The notes under the pieces: generated by a model
Databases searched by the model: none
What the model saw: only the letters and a program-made list of their open reading frames with translations
Told to the model about the DNA's origin: nothing
Part shown: piece by piece, positions 1 through 9,936 of the stretch
Layout: each line of letters opens with the position of its first letter
Numbering within the stretch: position 1 is the first letter of the stretch
Translations under genes and position numbers: made by a program
NCBI GenBank assembly: GCA_945860285.1
Contig: CAMAQB010000002.1
Span: 28,917-92,916, forward strand
Reading direction: 5' to 3'
Origin: Akkermansia muciniphila
Lineage (GTDB): Bacteria > Verrucomicrobiota > Verrucomicrobiia > Verrucomicrobiales > Akkermansiaceae
Length of the DNA: 64,000 nucleotides

Positions 1-1543
1 CGGTGCGTTTGAAATTCGCGACATCGCCCACCGAAATCACCTGGGTGTTCACGAGCAACGCCTTGCCGCCGGGTCCATCACGACGCTGCACGGCCGCAGG
101 GTTTTCGTAGGGCTTGCCGAGCAAGGTGCCGCGGATCGGGCCTTCCGCCTCATTGAGCGGCAGTTGCACCACCAACGACGGGTCGGGCGCATCTGCGGCA
201 GCCGCAGGCTGGGAGGCGAGCCATTTTTCAAAATCGGGACGCGCGTTTTTGGCGCGGTCGACGACATTTTTTTCATAATCGGCCAGCTCCTTGTCGAGTT
301 GCTCAACCCGCGAGCGATCCGCGAAAGTGGTCGCGAAAATGTTCGGCGGATGCTGGCCGTTGTTGCCGTCAAGCGCCGACATCGGCGTGTTGCGGAAAAA
401 CGCGCTGAGCTGGTAAAAGTCCTTCTGATTGACCGGATCAAACTTGTGATCATGGCATTGCGCGCACTGCGTGGAAAGGCCCAGCCAGATGGCTGAAGTG
501 GTGGTCACGCGGTCCGCGGCGTAGATCGCATCGTATTCTTCGGGGATCGCACCACCTTCACCGGTGGTCGGCAAACAACGGTTGAAACCGGTGGCGACCT
601 TTTGATCGAGGGTCGCATTGGGCAGGATGTCGCCGCCCATTTGTTCGATGGTGAACTGATCCCAGCGCATGTTGCTCTTGAACGCATTGATCACCCAGTC
701 GCGGTACGGCCAGATGCTGCGGTAGTTGTCGATGTGGATGCCGTGGGTGTCGGCGTAGCGTGCGGCATCAAGCCACTGCTTGGTAAAATGCTCGGCGCTG
801 GCAGTAGATGAAAGCAGGCGGTCGGCCGTGGCATCGATGGCCTTGTCGGGATCGAGCGCGAAATCCTTTTCAAAAGCATCAAGGTCCTCGGGAGATGGCG
901 GCAATCCAGTGAGGTCGAAATTCATGCGGCGCAGCAGGCGGCGGGGATTCTCGACCGGATTCGGCTTGAACTGGTTTTTCTCGAGTTTTTCGAGAATGAA
1001 CGCATCGATGGGATTCTTGCCCCAAGCGGCATCGGCGACGGCGGGAACCGTTGGTCGTTGCGGCGGGATGAACGACCAGTGAGGTTCGTACTTGGCACCC
1101 TGTAGGACCCATTTTTCCAGCAGTGCAATTTGTTCCGGTTTGAGATCCTTGTGGGCCTCGGGAGGCGGCATGCGCAATTCCGGGTCCGTCTCATGGATCA
1201 ACTGGATCATCAGCGAAGCCGCCGGATCTCCCGCCACGATGGCCGGTTTGCCGTTCTCCCGCTTCGCGAAGGCAAACTCAGCGGCGTCGAGCCGCAGCGG
1301 TTCTTTTTTCGGTTCGCGCGTGCCGGAGTCGGGACCGTGACAATGGTAACACGTCTCTGCGAAAATCGGCTGGATGTGCTCGTTGAACGAAACCGTTTCA
1401 GGCAGCAGCAACTGCACTTTCTGATCCGTGGCCTGTTCCACACCAGCGGATTTTTGCAGAAGACCCAATGCCACTCCCGACTTGTTGCACGAGGCAAAAA
1501 ACAGTATTCCCAAAAGCGCGAAAAATGAACGGCGGATTTTCAT
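1..1543 (-). CDS. DUF1549/PSCyt1-type planctomycete/verrucomicrobial cytochrome-like lipoprotein (3' end runs off the window)
   Basis: Reverse-strand translation from ATG at 1543 gives MKIRRSFFALLGILFFASCNKSG (lipobox-like), then HIQPIFAETCYHCHGPDSGTREPKKEPLRLD, HWSFIPPQRP and NPIDAFILEKLEKN. The frame is open to base 1. The ORF track lists only fragments in other frames because no stop lies inside the window. Confidence 0.85.
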   Translation of the reverse strand, partial: MKIRRSFFALLGILFFASCNKSGVALGLLQKSAGVEQATDQKVQLLLPETVSFNEHIQPIFAETCYHCHGPDSGTREPKKEPLRLDAAEFAFAKRENGKPAIVAGDPAASLMIQLIHETDPELRMPPPEAHKDLKPEQIALLEKWVLQGAKYEPHWSFIPPQRPTVPAVADAAWGKNPIDAFILEKLEKNQFKPNPVENPRRLLRRMNFDLTGLPPSPEDLDAFEKDFALDPDKAIDATADRLLSSTASAEHFTKQWLDAARYADTHGIHIDNYRSIWPYRDWVINAFKSNMRWDQFTIEQMGGDILPNATLDQKVATGFNRCLPTTGEGGAIPEEYDAIYAADRVTTTSAIWLGLSTQCAQCHDHKFDPVNQKDFYQLSAFFRNTPMSALDGNNGQHPPNIFATTFADRSRVEQLDKELADYEKNVVDRAKNARPDFEKWLASQPAAAADAPDPSLVVQLPLNEAEGPIRGTLLGKPYENPAAVQRRDGPGGKALLVNTQVISVGDVANFKRT

Positions 1544-1774
1544 AAATTGGTTAGTTACTAGGGTGACTACGGGCAAAGCAGCCTGATTCTTTCAGGTGGG
1601 AAACATAGCTGCGCCAGGCGATAAATCAAGCACCTGCATCACCGCGAGGGCGCAGAGTGAAGGATGGTTGCTTTAGGGCGTAAAGCAACCGCCCCCCGCC
1701 GGAAACCTTGCAGAGCGTTCCTTGCCTTTTGATTGTTGCGGTCACAATTACCTTGCCAAGAACTCTGGTGGGGC

Positions 1775-1962
1775 ATCAATATCGAGTGCCGAGTCAAACC
1801 GGCGTGATCGGGAAGCCCTTGGATGGGGCAGTCAATCGATGGGGAAGCCGGTGTGAATCCGGCGCGGTACCGCCACTGTGATTTCCCCCTGCGCAAGCAG
1901 AGGGAAAAAGTCAGATCGCCAGCCTGGTCATCATTCTAGCCGCCTGCGGATCTCAGGCAAAC
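1775..1962 (+). ncRNA. Cobalamin (AdoCbl) riboswitch
   Basis: Contains GGGAAGCCGGTGTGAATCCGGCGCGGTACCGCCACTGTGA, which matches the B12-box core (GCCACTG), directly upstream of a BtuB-like gene. Boundaries are approximate. Confidence 0.88.
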
Positions 1963-1973
1963 GGAGACATTAC

Positions 1974-3779
1974 ATGAACGAAAAAAAAGCAAGGCCCCGG
2001 GCGGGTCAGCGTTGGCGTGCCGTCGTGGCACGGGGGTTGTTGGCATTTTGTATTCCAACAAATCCGGCAACAGCCGAGGTGGAATCGGAACTGGAAAAAC
2101 TGGTGGTCTCCGCGTTGCGGGTGCCGCGGGATGCCGCCGATATCACATCCGCCGTGACCATGCTCGATCCCGCCGAGTTGCAGTCGCGCGGGTTGCGGCA
2201 ATTGCGCGAGGCTCTCAATGAATCGCCCGGTGTGATCGCGACATCCACGGGCGGCGAGACCGGCGCCCTCGGCTCGCTGTTCATCCGCGGCACCACCACG
2301 AACTACTCGCAGATGGTCGTCGACGGCATGCGCTTGAGCGACTCCACCACTCCACTGGGCAACATTCTCGGGGCATCGCGGGTATTTGATCTCGGACGCA
2401 TCGAAATCCTGCGCGGTGCCCAGGGCGCGGCGTACGGCGGCGAATCGGTCGGCGGGGTTTTGTGGATGGAAACCGCACGCGGCCAAGGCGATCCGCACGT
2501 CGGCGTGTTTGCCGAAGCGGGCTCCTTCGGCAGCTATAGCACAGCATTGAAGTATCAGGGCGAAACCAAGGGACTTTCGTATTTTGTTTCCGGTGCGTAT
2601 GAAGAAACCGAGAACGACGCCCCATCGCAGGATTTCAATCAGAGCAGCACCGCGCTGCGGGTCGAGCAAGCGACCGGTCGCGATTGGTTGGTCGGACTCA
2701 CCTTCCGCGGTCTGACATCCGACTACAACAACCGCGGACTGTCGCAGGACGGCTACGATGCCACACTGACCACCGTGTACGCGAAGGGCCGGATCAACAA
2801 GGACTGGCGCACCCAATTTCTCGCGGGATTTCAGCAGGAATTCTACGACAGTGATTCCTCGTTCGGGCATTACGGAACCGACCTGAGGGCGATCAGTCTG
2901 AGCAATGATCACGACATCGCATTCTCCGACACCCTGCATTTCCTCTGTGGTGTTTTCGCGCATCGCAGCGATTTCAGCAACAGCATCGGCACCGCGGCGG
3001 ACCGCGACCGCTACGGGGCGCATGCGGCCTTGGAATGGGAGCCGTTGCCCGATTGGCAGACCTATGCGGCGCTGCGCTTCGAGCATTACGATGCCTATGG
3101 CGACGAGACAACCTGGCGAGTGGGTTCGTCGTATCAGCTGAAAAATTCCGCAACCATCGTTCGAGCGGGGATCGGCTCGTCATTCCGCGCGCCGAGTTAT
3201 TTGGATCTTTATGGTTCCTCTTTCGGAGCGGGCAATCCCGATTTGAGCGCCGAATCCGCGCTCGGTTGGGACATTGGCATCGAACAGAAAATCGGTTCCG
3301 CGTTATGGTTTCAGGCGACTTTGTTCCGCAACGAGATCCGCGACAACATCGACAGCTTCGCGCAGCCGATGCCGGTCAACCGCGAGGGAATCACCGCCAC
3401 ACAAGGTCTGGAAACCGCGGTCAAGGGTCGGTTGTTTCGCGATGACCTGACGTACCGGCTTGCATGGACCTATTTGCCCGAAAGCCTGAGCGAACAACCG
3501 AAAAGCCATCTCCAGGCTTCGCTCGACTGGCAGGCCGGGGAGAAACTGATGATCGGCATCGGCCTGCGTTCGCTGACCGATCATTCCTGGGGTGGCGACG
3601 ATCTCGAAGGCTACACGCTTTGGCGGGTTTATTCGCAGTATCGTGTTTCCGAGCATCTGCAACTGCATGCACGACTGGAAAATCTAACGAATGAAAACTA
3701 CCTGCTCTCAGACTTCTACGGTGATCCCATTGCCGGTGCCGGATTCGGAGTCTTCGGCGGTTTGAGCATCGAATGGTGA
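1974..3779 (+). CDS. btuB: TonB-dependent vitamin B12 receptor, BtuB-like
   Basis: Plug domain (DITSAVTMLDPAELQSRGLRQLREALNESPGV ... RIEILRGAQGAAYGGESVGGVLWMET) and C-terminal barrel (LHARLENLTNENYLLSDFYGDPIAGAGFGVFGGLSIEW). Preceded by a cobalamin riboswitch. Start ATG 1974 lies downstream of the track start. Confidence 0.88.
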   Translation: MNEKKARPRAGQRWRAVVARGLLAFCIPTNPATAEVESELEKLVVSALRVPRDAADITSAVTMLDPAELQSRGLRQLREALNESPGVIATSTGGETGALGSLFIRGTTTNYSQMVVDGMRLSDSTTPLGNILGASRVFDLGRIEILRGAQGAAYGGESVGGVLWMETARGQGDPHVGVFAEAGSFGSYSTALKYQGETKGLSYFVSGAYEETENDAPSQDFNQSSTALRVEQATGRDWLVGLTFRGLTSDYNNRGLSQDGYDATLTTVYAKGRINKDWRTQFLAGFQQEFYDSDSSFGHYGTDLRAISLSNDHDIAFSDTLHFLCGVFAHRSDFSNSIGTAADRDRYGAHAALEWEPLPDWQTYAALRFEHYDAYGDETTWRVGSSYQLKNSATIVRAGIGSSFRAPSYLDLYGSSFGAGNPDLSAESALGWDIGIEQKIGSALWFQATLFRNEIRDNIDSFAQPMPVNREGITATQGLETAVKGRLFRDDLTYRLAWTYLPESLSEQPKSHLQASLDWQAGEKLMIGIGLRSLTDHSWGGDDLEGYTLWRVYSQYRVSEHLQLHARLENLTNENYLLSDFYGDPIAGAGFGVFGGLSIEW

Positions 3780-3845
3780 TTGCGATGTCGGGATTTTCTT
3801 TTCAAGCGCTCGAAATGCGTTCATAACTCCGACGTGTTCCGGCCG

Positions 3846-4847
3846 ATGCGCAACGACGCGATGAAAGTGCTGCTGTACCTTTTGGTGTCCTTGCTGCTCG
3901 GCATGCTGATGCTGCCCGTGCTGCATTCCCTCGGCTCGGCGGCGCGGGAAATCACCCATGAAAAACTCACGAATTTCCTGTTGCTCGGATTCAGCAGGTT
4001 TTCGGAAAGCGCCACCCTCGTTGAATTTTTCCGCTGTTCCGTGGCGGTGTCGGCGCTGATCCTGCTACCATCGTTGCTCAAGGGTCTAACAAAAAAATCC
4101 GCATCGATGCCCGTGCAGCGCAGACCTTGGCAATTGCTGCTGCCCCCCACCGACACCGCCTCATCGCTGCGCGGACGATTGCGGCCCAATCCCCATAAGG
4201 TCCGCGATTTTTTCACAGGTTTTCTCCTCGCCGCCGCAATCCTGGTCATCGCGATCGGATTCGCCATGCACGGTGGTCCGCTGACGGGAAAAGTGGCGAT
4301 TGGTTGGTCGCAGATGGGGCGCTCCTGTCTGTGGGCGCTGCTAGTCGCCATTCTAACTGAAATCCTGCTGCGGGGAATTTTGTTAGGCTTTCTGTTGCGA
4401 AGCTTTTCCGCCTTTTCCGCGATTTTTCTGGTGGCGTTGCTGGGTGCGGTCGCTCATGTCTGGCAGCTTCCGATCACCTGGGTGGACCCGCCTGCGATTG
4501 GACTGGATGCGGGCTGGCTGGTTTTGAAGGCGATGTTCGCGCAGGCTGCGGACGTGCCAAGAGTTTGCGGATGGTTCATTCCCGTGCTGGTATTCGGCAT
4601 GGTGCTGGGGTTTGTGCGCCAACGCAGCGCGTCGCTCTATGCCTCCTGCGGGCTGCACGCTGCAAGCAGTCTGGTATTCGCGGCGTTTCCTTATTTTTTC
4701 ACTTCGCGGATGAGCAGCACGGCGGAATCCCTGTTCCGGATTGCTGGCTACAATCCGATCCAGGGGGCGCTTGCCATCACCGCAGCTGTGGCGGTCAGCA
4801 TGGTCATCCTGATATTCACTCAACGGCGGATGTATGAAGAGTTTTGA
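3846..4847 (+). CDS. CPBP-family (CAAX-like) intramembrane protease-like membrane protein
   Basis: Multiple hydrophobic helices with a degenerate CPBP motif (TEILLRGILLGFLLRS ... LLGAVAHVW). Start chosen at MRNDAMKVLLYLL. Confidence 0.55.
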   Translation: MRNDAMKVLLYLLVSLLLGMLMLPVLHSLGSAAREITHEKLTNFLLLGFSRFSESATLVEFFRCSVAVSALILLPSLLKGLTKKSASMPVQRRPWQLLLPPTDTASSLRGRLRPNPHKVRDFFTGFLLAAAILVIAIGFAMHGGPLTGKVAIGWSQMGRSCLWALLVAILTEILLRGILLGFLLRSFSAFSAIFLVALLGAVAHVWQLPITWVDPPAIGLDAGWLVLKAMFAQAADVPRVCGWFIPVLVFGMVLGFVRQRSASLYASCGLHAASSLVFAAFPYFFTSRMSSTAESLFRIAGYNPIQGALAITAAVAVSMVILIFTQRRMYEEF

Positions 4848-5601
4848 GAAGACTGGAGAATCCGTCTGGAAAAAAGGGACCGATGTCCTTCTCGACCTGC
4901 TATTTCCTCCTACCTGCGAAATCTGTCACCAGGTCCAGCAGCAGGGAAGATACTTGTGCGAGCACTGCAACAAAAACCTGCCGAGAATTGCCGAACCCTG
5001 TTGCGAAAAGTGCGGCGAGATGTTCGAAGGAAACATCCAGAGCAGCTTTGTCTGCCCGAATTGCGCGGGGCTGGATTATGCATTCTCGTTCGCGCGTCCG
5101 GTGCTCGACTGCAGCGATGCGGCGCGCGAATTGATCCATCATTTCAAGTACAGCCGCGCCATTCATCTTGCGCGCGATCTCGCGAGCATCGCCGCCGAGG
5201 CCTTTGACGACCCGCGATTCCAGCGCGCCCTCGAACAGCGCTGGCCGCTGGTTCCCGTGCCGCTGCACTGGCGGCGACGGCAGCATCGGTTTTTCAACCA
5301 ATCCGAGGAAATCGCCCGCCATCTGGGGAAAATGCTCGATCTTCCCGTCGTGCCCGCATTGAAGCGGATTCGCGCCACCGAGACCCAGACGCATCTGAGC
5401 CGGAAAAAACGCCTGCAAAACCTGCGCGGGGCGATGCAGCTATCCCGACACGGCAAAACGTTGTTGCGAAAAAATCCGCCGGCAGGGGCTGTGTTGATCG
5501 ACGACGTATTCACCACCGGGGCGACAGTACACGAATGCGCGAAAATTTTGCACGCGAACCGATTTGAAAACGTAGTTGTCGTAACCGTCATGAGAGGGTA
5601 G
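4834..5601 (+). CDS. comF: ComF family protein / phosphoribosyltransferase
   Basis: N-terminal Cys cluster (CEICHQ..CEHCNK..CEKCGE..CPNC) and PRPP loop VLIDDVFTTGATVHECAKIL. Confidence 0.9.
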   Translation: MKSFEKTGESVWKKGTDVLLDLLFPPTCEICHQVQQQGRYLCEHCNKNLPRIAEPCCEKCGEMFEGNIQSSFVCPNCAGLDYAFSFARPVLDCSDAARELIHHFKYSRAIHLARDLASIAAEAFDDPRFQRALEQRWPLVPVPLHWRRRQHRFFNQSEEIARHLGKMLDLPVVPALKRIRATETQTHLSRKKRLQNLRGAMQLSRHGKTLLRKNPPAGAVLIDDVFTTGATVHECAKILHANRFENVVVVTVMRG

Positions 5602-5649
5602 AATACCGCCGCAGGACGCGCCAAAACCCGGTGTCCGGCCATCATCATC

Positions 5650-6495
5650 ATGGGAATTTTCGACAAACCACGACTTCGTCCGCAGGACAAACGCGAGGAC
5701 ATGCCCGAAGGCATGTGGACCAAATGTCCGTCCTGCGACGCGATGCTGCACCAACTGGATCTCAAACAAAACCTCAACGTCTGTCCGCCCTGCGGTCATC
5801 ATTTTTTGATGGGATCGCACGAGCGCGTCGAGAATCTCGCCGATCCCGGGAGCTTCGAGGAAACCAACGCCGACATGGTATCCGCCAATCCGCTGGGCTT
5901 TGCCAACTACAGCGAAAAGATCGAGCAGCAACGCAAGAGCAGCGGATTGAACGACGCCGTGATCACCGGTCGGCTGCGCATCGAAGGCATGCCGGCGATG
6001 ATCGCGGTCATGGACTTCCGGTTTTTCGCCGGCTCGATGGGATCAGTGGTCGGTGAAAAAATCACTCGTGCGATCGAGCAAGCCACAGCGGAGAAACGCG
6101 GCGTGATCATCATCTCGGCATCCTCGGGCGCGCGCATGCAGGAAGGCATGTTGTCGCTGATGCAGATGGCCAAAACCTGCGGGGCTCTGGCCTTGCATGC
6201 CGAAACGAAACTTCCCTACATTTCCGTCATGACCCATCCGACGACCGGAGGTGTCACGGCATCGTTCGCGACCATCGGCGATGTCAATCTGGCGGAACCG
6301 AAATGCATGATCGGTTTCGCCGGACCGCGGGTGGTGAAGGAAACCACGCACCAGAATCTGCCGCCGGGATTTCAAACGGCGGAGTTCATGATGGAACACG
6401 GCCTGGTCGATGACATCGTCGCCCGCAAGGATCTCCGCGGCAAACTGGGCAAACTGCTGGCCTACATGCTGCCCCTCCCGCATGACCTATCCTGA
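5650..6495 (+). CDS. accD: Acetyl-CoA carboxylase carboxyltransferase subunit beta
   Basis: Zinc finger CPSCDAMLHQLDLKQNLNVCPPCGHH and carboxyltransferase motifs SSGARMQEGMLSLMQMAKT and GGVTASFATIGDV. Confidence 0.95.
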   Translation: MGIFDKPRLRPQDKREDMPEGMWTKCPSCDAMLHQLDLKQNLNVCPPCGHHFLMGSHERVENLADPGSFEETNADMVSANPLGFANYSEKIEQQRKSSGLNDAVITGRLRIEGMPAMIAVMDFRFFAGSMGSVVGEKITRAIEQATAEKRGVIIISASSGARMQEGMLSLMQMAKTCGALALHAETKLPYISVMTHPTTGGVTASFATIGDVNLAEPKCMIGFAGPRVVKETTHQNLPPGFQTAEFMMEHGLVDDIVARKDLRGKLGKLLAYMLPLPHDLS

Positions 6496-7702
6496 AGCGA
6501 TCTCCTGGCTGTTTTCCACCCAGATGTTCGGCATCAAACTCGGGCTGGACGGACCCCGCGAGTTGCTGCGCCGCTATCTCGCCTATCCGGCTCACGGCGT
6601 CCGCGTGATCCACGTGGCCGGCACCAACGGCAAGGGCTCGACCTGCGCGTTCATCGATGCCGTGGCCCGCGCTTCGGGCCTGCGGACCGGACTGTTCACC
6701 TCGCCACACCTCATCGATTATCGGGAGCGCATCGTGGTTGCGGGCGCGGAAATTTCCGAGGAAGATTGCGTGAGACATCTGACCGCGTTGCGCGATCTCT
6801 GCGAATCGCTGGAGACGCATCCGACATTTTTTGAAATCACCCTGACCCTGGCGATGAAATATTTTGCCGAAAAAGAATGCGAATTGATCGTTCTGGAAAC
6901 CGGCATGGGGGGAAGGCTCGATGCCACCACGGCCGTGCCTGCGGATGTCGCGGTGATCACTCCGGTCGGACTCGATCACATGCAATGGCTCGGCGACACG
7001 CTGGAGAAAATCGCACTGGAAAAAGCCGGTATCATTTGTCCGCACAAGCCGGTGATTTCCGCCGCGCAGCATCCGGATGTCGAGCGGGTGATTGCCATGC
7101 AGTCTAACGAAATGCGGGCTCCGCTCACGGTGGTCAAAGATTCCCTGACCGGATATCCGCTGTCGCTGGCCGGCCCGCATCAACAACAAAACGCGGCGGT
7201 GGCGCTGGCGGCGCTGCATGCGGCCGCAATCGAACTTCGCTACGAATCGGTTCAATACGGTCTCTCCCACACGTATTGGCCCGGTCGTTTTGAAATGATC
7301 AGCCATCAAGGCGCGACACTGGTCCTCGATGGCGCACACAATCCCCACGCGGCAAAAGTGTTGGTCGAAACATGGAACACGATGTTTCCCGGCATCAAAC
7401 CCTCGCTGGTTTTCTCTGCCGTTTCCTCGAAGGACGTCTCGGGAGTGCTGGCACTGCTCGCCCCGCTAGCGGAGAGAATATTTTTCTGTCCGGTGAACAG
7501 CCCGCGCTCGCTCTGCACGGAGGAGTTGATGTCATCCACGCCCGATGCCAACCGATCCTGCGAGGCTCATGTGGATTTTGCTGCGGCACTCGATGCGGCG
7601 TTGAAGCACGCAGACCCGGTGTTGATCGCTGGCAGCCTTTATCTTGTCGGACAGGCGAAAGCGCATCTGAGCGGCGCGGATTTTCAAAGCAGCACCCAGT
7701 GA
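6482..7702 (+). CDS. folC: Bifunctional folylpolyglutamate synthase/dihydrofolate synthase
   Basis: P-loop VIHVAGTNGKGSTCAFIDA, TSPHLIDYRERI, ETGMGGRLDATTAV and LDGAHNPHAAKVL. ATG 6482 is in frame with the track ORF and overlaps the end of accD. Confidence 0.92.
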   Translation: MTYPEAISWLFSTQMFGIKLGLDGPRELLRRYLAYPAHGVRVIHVAGTNGKGSTCAFIDAVARASGLRTGLFTSPHLIDYRERIVVAGAEISEEDCVRHLTALRDLCESLETHPTFFEITLTLAMKYFAEKECELIVLETGMGGRLDATTAVPADVAVITPVGLDHMQWLGDTLEKIALEKAGIICPHKPVISAAQHPDVERVIAMQSNEMRAPLTVVKDSLTGYPLSLAGPHQQQNAAVALAALHAAAIELRYESVQYGLSHTYWPGRFEMISHQGATLVLDGAHNPHAAKVLVETWNTMFPGIKPSLVFSAVSSKDVSGVLALLAPLAERIFFCPVNSPRSLCTEELMSSTPDANRSCEAHVDFAAALDAALKHADPVLIAGSLYLVGQAKAHLSGADFQSSTQ

Positions 7703-7709
7703 GGTGGCG

Positions 7710-8369
7710 TCACTTCGGCTCGAGAGCGGATTTCTCGCGTTCAATGCGCACGGCCTGGGTGCCGACGAGATCCTTGACCCTGGTGCGCAGGGTCGAGTCC
7801 ACGGCATCGAGCATGCCACTGGCTGCGGCATCCAGTTCCATTTGCTGTTTCAATTCGCGCAGCAGCCAGGCGCGATCCTCGCCGGTGACCTTGTTCGCCC
7901 AGCCGTCCTTGTTTTCCAGTTCATCAAAGTCGATCAGCTCGACGCCGAGAATTTCCGCGCGCGGAAAATTCGCCACCACTTCATTGCCGACCATCCGCAG
8001 CGACACGCCCGGTTCGAGGCGATAACCGGCTTTCACCTTGTAGTGTCCCCGCACGATCACCCTCTTGGTGCCCAGCGGCAGATACTTGAGCAGCGCACCG
8101 TTGTTTTCCAGTTCCCTCACCGCACTCATGCGCATCTCCATCAAGGCGAGTTCGGTGATGTCCTTCTTTTCCTCAATCACCGCCCGGTCGGCCACCATTT
8201 TCGTGCTGCTGTCCGTGATCGCCGCAAGCACCTGATCCAGCCGGTGAGCGGCCGAAGATGTGGTCTTCTGGATCGCCCGCTCGATTTTCCAGACCCCGAA
8301 AATGATCATCCCCGCAAGGAATCCCAGCGCGAGCAGCCAGCGCAGGGTTCGTCCAGTTTCCGCGTTCAT
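7710..8369 (-). CDS. DUF4230-like membrane-anchored protein
   Basis: N-terminal TM helix followed by an ELALMEMRMSAVRELEN..GALLKYLPLGTKRVIVRGHYKVKAGYRL pattern. Confidence 0.6.
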   Translation of the reverse strand: MNAETGRTLRWLLALGFLAGMIIFGVWKIERAIQKTTSSAAHRLDQVLAAITDSSTKMVADRAVIEEKKDITELALMEMRMSAVRELENNGALLKYLPLGTKRVIVRGHYKVKAGYRLEPGVSLRMVGNEVVANFPRAEILGVELIDFDELENKDGWANKVTGEDRAWLLRELKQQMELDAAASGMLDAVDSTLRTRVKDLVGTQAVRIEREKSALEPK

Positions 8370-8472
8370 GGCTCGATTCTACAAGCATTGCGGCATATTT
8401 CAACCAATCATCGATCTTGCCACTTGCATATTTCCGAAAATTTGCCCACAACACCGCACGCGCAATCCTGAT

Positions 8473-8973
8473 ATGAAGCCCCACGAACTGTACAAAGCCG
8501 TCGATCCCGCACTCGTCTCTCGCATGCTGGACTGGTTCCGCTCGAACGACAAGAATGTCTACAAACACACCGTGGCAACCCTGGCCAGCGCGCGCAAACT
8601 CCGGCCGGTTTTCGTCGCCAAGAAATCCACCGCCGATCAATACAAATGGATCCTGCAAACCCTGCAATTGCGGGCGTCGGACACTTTGGGCGAACATCTT
8701 CTGCAAGCCTGGTTCATGGCCGGACACCAGGCGATGCTGGGCACCTTCTGCGATGCGCTGGGCATCCTCCACGACGGCAAGGGATCGATCCACGGCGATC
8801 TGCCCGAGTCGATGGACGATACACGCCTGGACGATGGCATCACCAAACTGCTCGAGCACAACGAGCCGAAAATTGTCGGACTCTATCTACACGTGTTCAA
8901 CCTGCAGCGCGAAGGCGGCTGGGACAATCTTTCCGAACGCCTGGCGAACAACCCGCAATTGCAGGTGGCGTAA
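8473..8973 (+). CDS. Conserved hypothetical protein (166 aa)
   Basis: Clean ORF with good codon bias from ATG 8473 (MKPHELYKAVDPALVSRMLDWFRSNDKNVYKHTVATLAS), divergent from the upstream gene. No family recognised. Confidence 0.65.
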   Translation: MKPHELYKAVDPALVSRMLDWFRSNDKNVYKHTVATLASARKLRPVFVAKKSTADQYKWILQTLQLRASDTLGEHLLQAWFMAGHQAMLGTFCDALGILHDGKGSIHGDLPESMDDTRLDDGITKLLEHNEPKIVGLYLHVFNLQREGGWDNLSERLANNPQLQVA

Positions 8974-8994
8974 AGCACCGGGTGAGCAGGCTTG

Positions 8995-9807
8995 TCAGAA
9001 ACAGGCCTGCATCAGGGGTCGCAGCCAATCAGGCATGGTGAAATTTTTCCCGTCGCACGCGCTTGCGGAAACTACTCCACGGGTTGCCGAGGTGAAGAGC
9101 ATCGCCTCCGCCTGCGCGAAAAACTCACGGGAAATGTCCTGTTCTCTCAAGGGTATGCCATGTTTCGGGGCCGCCTCGATGAGCACTTCGCGCATCACAC
9201 CCGGCAGACATCCGGAACTCAGCGGTGGGGTGAAAAGCGAACCGGCAATGACAAGGAATACATTGCTGGTTGTGCCCTCGCAGAGATGACCGCTGGTATT
9301 GAAAAAAACGCCTTCGGCGGCTCCGCGTTGGCGTGCCCAATCGAGTGCGACGAGATTTTCCGCATACGAGGTGGTCTTCAGACCCGCCAGCGGACTGCGA
9401 TCGTTGCGCAGCCAGGGCAGGGTGATGGCGCGCAGGGAATCGATTTGCGGAGCACAAGGCAGCGCGCTGATGATGATTCGCGCAGTTGCACCGGGTTGCA
9501 AGCTCCGCAAGGTCCCCTCTCCCGCTGTCAGCGTGAGCCTGATTCTTGCCCGTCCGGTGTCACAATGGTTTTTCGCACACAATTCCGCCACCACATTGCC
9601 GAGATTGATGTTTTCCAAGGAGGGCAGACCTAACAAATCCACCGATTTCCGCAGTCGCGACAGGTGTTTCCCGGCATGGCGGATTTCACCATCGACCGCC
9701 AGCATCGTTTCAAAGGCCCCGAGTCCGTGCAGCAATCCGCGATCATCCGCTGCGATCGAAAGCACACCGTCATCGATCCATTTTCCATCGCACCAGACAC
9801 AAGGCAT
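8995..9807 (-). CDS. Class IV aminotransferase (aminodeoxychorismate lyase / BCAT-like)
   Basis: DDRGLLHGLGAFETMLAVDGEIRHAGKHLSRL, KTTSYAENLVALDWARQRGAAEGVFFNTSGHLCEGTTSNVF. Confidence 0.85.
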   Translation of the reverse strand: MPCVWCDGKWIDDGVLSIAADDRGLLHGLGAFETMLAVDGEIRHAGKHLSRLRKSVDLLGLPSLENINLGNVVAELCAKNHCDTGRARIRLTLTAGEGTLRSLQPGATARIIISALPCAPQIDSLRAITLPWLRNDRSPLAGLKTTSYAENLVALDWARQRGAAEGVFFNTSGHLCEGTTSNVFLVIAGSLFTPPLSSGCLPGVMREVLIEAAPKHGIPLREQDISREFFAQAEAMLFTSATRGVVSASACDGKNFTMPDWLRPLMQACF

Positions 9808-9936
9808 GCATGGAACTTAGGGAAAAACCATGCAGGCTGCAACCATGCAAAAGTCGACGATGCCATGTTTCGCGGGATTTGTGGTGGAAATGCCCGTCGT
9901 TTCACTCTACAAGATGCGTCCCGCAGCACTCCGATC

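Noticed and set aside
1210-1497. 95-aa minus-strand ORF in the track
   Set aside because: Wrong frame. The genuine product here is the DUF1549-type protein starting at 1543, which the track missed because it runs off the window.
1953-3086. 377-aa minus-strand ORF opposite btuB
   Set aside because: Antisense to a convincing TonB receptor. No recognisable domain.
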